From Bradyrhizobiaceae bacterium (GTDB taxonomy: Bacteria > Pseudomonadota > Alphaproteobacteria > Rhizobiales > Xanthobacteraceae), in assembly GCA_003963435.1 (NCBI GenBank), contig RXJC01000054.1, positions 43,909-107,908 on the forward strand: a stretch of DNA of 64,000 bases. The letters run 5' to 3'. The notes below the pieces were generated by a model, which did not search any database, was not told the DNA's origin, and saw only the letters and a program-made list of their open reading frames with translations. The translations under genes and the position numbers were made by a program. Shown piece by piece: positions 61,656 to 64,000 of this stretch (the stretch's first letter is position 1; each line of letters opens with the position of its first letter).

Positions 61656-61862
61656 AAGAAGCGGCGGGACAGCGTGCAAACTCATTAACGCAATTTAACC
61701 CGAATTCCAGGCAATTCGCCGACAAGCGTTAGGGTTACTTCCTCGATCTCTAAGCGAATTATTGTCCGCTTTACCACCCGCCTCTAACACGAGGACGGCG
61801 GACAACGCACATGCCTCATTCCAGGCCAATAAGTGCGGACCGCTCCACGCGGAGGTGGCACG

Positions 61863-63164
61863 ATGCGCAACGAGACGATCGCTATTCACGCCGGTTACGA
61901 GCCCGAAGCGACCACGCACGCGGTTGCCGTGCCGATCTACCAGACCGCGGCCTATGCCTTCGACAGCGCCGATCACGGCGCGGCGCTCTTCAATCTGGAG
62001 GCCGAGGGCTTTCGCTACAGCCGCATCGCCAACCCGACCAGTGCGGTCTTGGAGAAGCGCATCGCCCAGCTCGAAGGCGGCGTCGGCGCGCTCGCGGTCG
62101 CGACCGGCCAGGCGGCGCTGCACTTTGCTTTCGTCAACGTCGCCGATCACGGCGGCAACATCGTCTCCGTGCCGCAGCTTTACGGCACCACGCACACGCT
62201 GCTCTCGCACATCCTGCCGCGGCAGGGCATCACCGGCCGCTTCGCCGAGAGCGACAAGCCGGATGCGATCGAGAAGCTGATCGACGAGAACACCCGCGCG
62301 GTGTTCGCCGAGACCATCGGCAATCCCGCCGGCAATGTCTGCGACATCGAGGCGCTGGCGAAAATCGCGCATGCGCATGGCGTGCCGCTGATCGTCGACA
62401 ACACGGTGGCGACCCCGATCCTGCTCAAGCCGTTCGACTACGGCGCCGACATCGCCGTGCATTCGCTGACCAAGTTCCTGGGCGGCCACGGCACCACGCT
62501 CGGCGGCGCCATCGTCGATTCCGGAAATTTCCCCTGGGCCGAGCACGCCGAGCGCTTCCCGGCCTACAACAAGCCGGATGCCTCCTATCACGGCCTCGTC
62601 TACGCCGAGCGCTTCGGCAAGACCGCCTATATCGAGCGGGCGCGCAGCGTCTATCAGCGCACCATGGGCTCGGTGCTGTCGCCCTTCAACGCCTTCCTGC
62701 TGCTGCAGGGCATCGAGACCGTGGCGTTGCGCATGGAGCGCCATGTCGAGAACGCCCGCAAGGTTGCCGAATTTTTGCGCGGCGATCCGCGTGTGGCTTG
62801 GGTCAACTACGCCGGTTTCCCCGACAGCCCCTATTATCCGCTGGTGCAGAAATATCTCGACGGCAACGCCTCCTCGCTGTTCACCTTCGGCATCAAGGGC
62901 GGAATGGAAGCGGGCAAGACCTTCTATGATGCGCTGAAGCTGATCACGCGCCTCGTCAATATCGGCGATGCCAAATCGCTGGCCTGCCATCCGGCCTCGA
63001 CCACCCATCGTCAGATGTCGGTGGAGCAGCAGCGCGTTGCCGGCGTGCTCCCGGAAACCATCCGGCTCTCGATCGGCATCGAGCACGTCTCCGACATCAT
63101 CGAGGACATTGACCAGGCGCTGGACAAGGCCTGCCGGTCGGCGCGCCTCGAAGCCGCGGAGTAG
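61863..63164 (+). CDS. O-acetylhomoserine/O-succinylhomoserine sulfhydrylase (Cys/Met metabolism PLP enzyme)
   Basis: 'AVPIYQTAAYAFDSADHGAALFNLEAEGFRYSRIANPTSAVLEKRIAQLEGG', 'IAVHSLTKFLGGHGTTLGGAIVDSG'. Confidence 0.94.
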   Translation: MRNETIAIHAGYEPEATTHAVAVPIYQTAAYAFDSADHGAALFNLEAEGFRYSRIANPTSAVLEKRIAQLEGGVGALAVATGQAALHFAFVNVADHGGNIVSVPQLYGTTHTLLSHILPRQGITGRFAESDKPDAIEKLIDENTRAVFAETIGNPAGNVCDIEALAKIAHAHGVPLIVDNTVATPILLKPFDYGADIAVHSLTKFLGGHGTTLGGAIVDSGNFPWAEHAERFPAYNKPDASYHGLVYAERFGKTAYIERARSVYQRTMGSVLSPFNAFLLLQGIETVALRMERHVENARKVAEFLRGDPRVAWVNYAGFPDSPYYPLVQKYLDGNASSLFTFGIKGGMEAGKTFYDALKLITRLVNIGDAKSLACHPASTTHRQMSVEQQRVAGVLPETIRLSIGIEHVSDIIEDIDQALDKACRSARLEAAE

Positions 63165-63176
63165 GCGGCCGCGCCA

Positions 63177-64000
63177 ATGACCATCTTGATCGGCAGGGAT
63201 CAAGTCATATCGAGCCCGGCATTGGTGCCGACCGAGCGCGATCTCGCGCGCGATTCCCGCGTCGAGCTCACGATCGGGCTCGTCAACAACATGCCGGATC
63301 CCGCGCTGAAGGCGACCGAGCGGCAGTTCATGAAGCTGCTCCAGGCCGCGGCAGGTCCGCATCGTATCCGCTTCCACTGCTTCTCGCTTCCCAGCGTGAA
63401 ACGCTCGCCGGAAGCAAAGTGGCATGTCGAGAGCGAATATTCCGATCTTTCCGATCTCAAGCGCCTGAAATTCGACGGGCTGATCGTGACAGGCGCAGAG
63501 CCCGTTGCCCCCGAACTCGACCAGGAGCCCTACTGGCGCGACCTCACCGAGCTCATCGACTGGGCCAAGGCCAACACCCGCTCGACGATCTGGTCGTGCC
63601 TGGCCGCGCATGCGGCGGTGCTGCATCTCGACGGCATCTCACGGAGACGGCTGCCGGTCAAATGCCACGGCATTTTCGATTGCGACGCCGCGACGAGCGA
63701 TCCGCTGACGCGCGGCGCGCCGACGCCGCTGAAGGTTTCGCATTCGCGTCTCAACGAGATCGCGGAGAGCGACCTGGCGCAGGCTGGTTATCAGGTGCTG
63801 ACGCGTTCGGTCGCTGCCGGCGTCGACGTTTTCGTTCGCCAATATGCCAGCCGTTTCGTGTTCTTCCAGGGGCACCCGGAATACGACGCGCTGTCGCTCC
63901 AGCGCGAATATCTGCGCGACATCGGCCGCTATCTTGCGCGGGAGCGCGAGACTTATCCGCGCCTGCCCGTGAGCTATTTTGACGCAGCGACGGAAGAGAA
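63177..64000 (+). CDS. homoserine O-acyltransferase, MetA family (runs off window)
   Basis: 'IGLVNNMPDPALKATERQFMKLL', 'LIVTGAEPVAPELDQEPYWRDLTELIDWA', 'SCLAAHAAVLHLDG', 'FFQGHPEYD'. Confidence 0.9.
   Translation, partial: MTILIGRDQVISSPALVPTERDLARDSRVELTIGLVNNMPDPALKATERQFMKLLQAAAGPHRIRFHCFSLPSVKRSPEAKWHVESEYSDLSDLKRLKFDGLIVTGAEPVAPELDQEPYWRDLTELIDWAKANTRSTIWSCLAAHAAVLHLDGISRRRLPVKCHGIFDCDAATSDPLTRGAPTPLKVSHSRLNEIAESDLAQAGYQVLTRSVAAGVDVFVRQYASRFVFFQGHPEYDALSLQREYLRDIGRYLARERETYPRLPVSYFDAATEE

Noticed and set aside
59967-61685. 572-aa minus-strand ORF
   Set aside because: Antisense to the amidase gene; His/Arg/Asp-rich shadow ORF typical of high-GC coding DNA.
61695-63626. 643-aa minus-strand ORF
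   Set aside because: Antisense to the sulfhydrylase and MetA-family genes, with repetitive low-information composition.

Overview
The window looks like a rhizobial (Bradyrhizobium/Rhodopseudomonas-like) alphaproteobacterial chromosome. About 56.4 kb of accessory DNA is followed by ordinary core genes. The junction is marked by what looks like the 3' end of a tRNA-Ser gene at ~56355-56386. Main contents, left to right: (1) a soluble FtsH-like AAA+ zinc metalloprotease with a coupled small partner gene. (2) A quorum-sensing locus: LuxI-type synthase, EctB-like aminotransferase, LuxR and an alpha/beta hydrolase. (3) A catabolic cluster: LysR, FAD monooxygenase, hydrolase, MFS and M24 peptidase. 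(4) A redox/heme region: Mo-cofactor oxidoreductase plus FAD reductase, thioredoxin-like protein, YeeE/YedE, two P460-type cytochromes, ALA synthase, a split ccm cluster (ccmCDG // ccmEFH) interrupted by LysR-msrB-msrA-rclC-like genes, a class I cytochrome c and a DipZ-like protein. Four units in this region carry the same bipartite promoter motif CTATNRAAACTATA-N10-ATTGGRAA. (5) A tightly coupled putative defence operon: Clp-type AAA+ ATPase, NrdG-like radical SAM, a 2089-aa zinc-ribbon/pseudokinase/SF1-helicase/MTES_1575-type nuclease, and a coiled-coil protein. It is divergent from a broken TM0106-type nuclease/helicase gene. The strongest candidates for something undescribed are the ClpB/radical-SAM/pseudokinase-helicase operon, the four-site redox regulon, and the LuxI-EctB pairing. 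All calls come from reading translations and DNA by eye; no searches were run.
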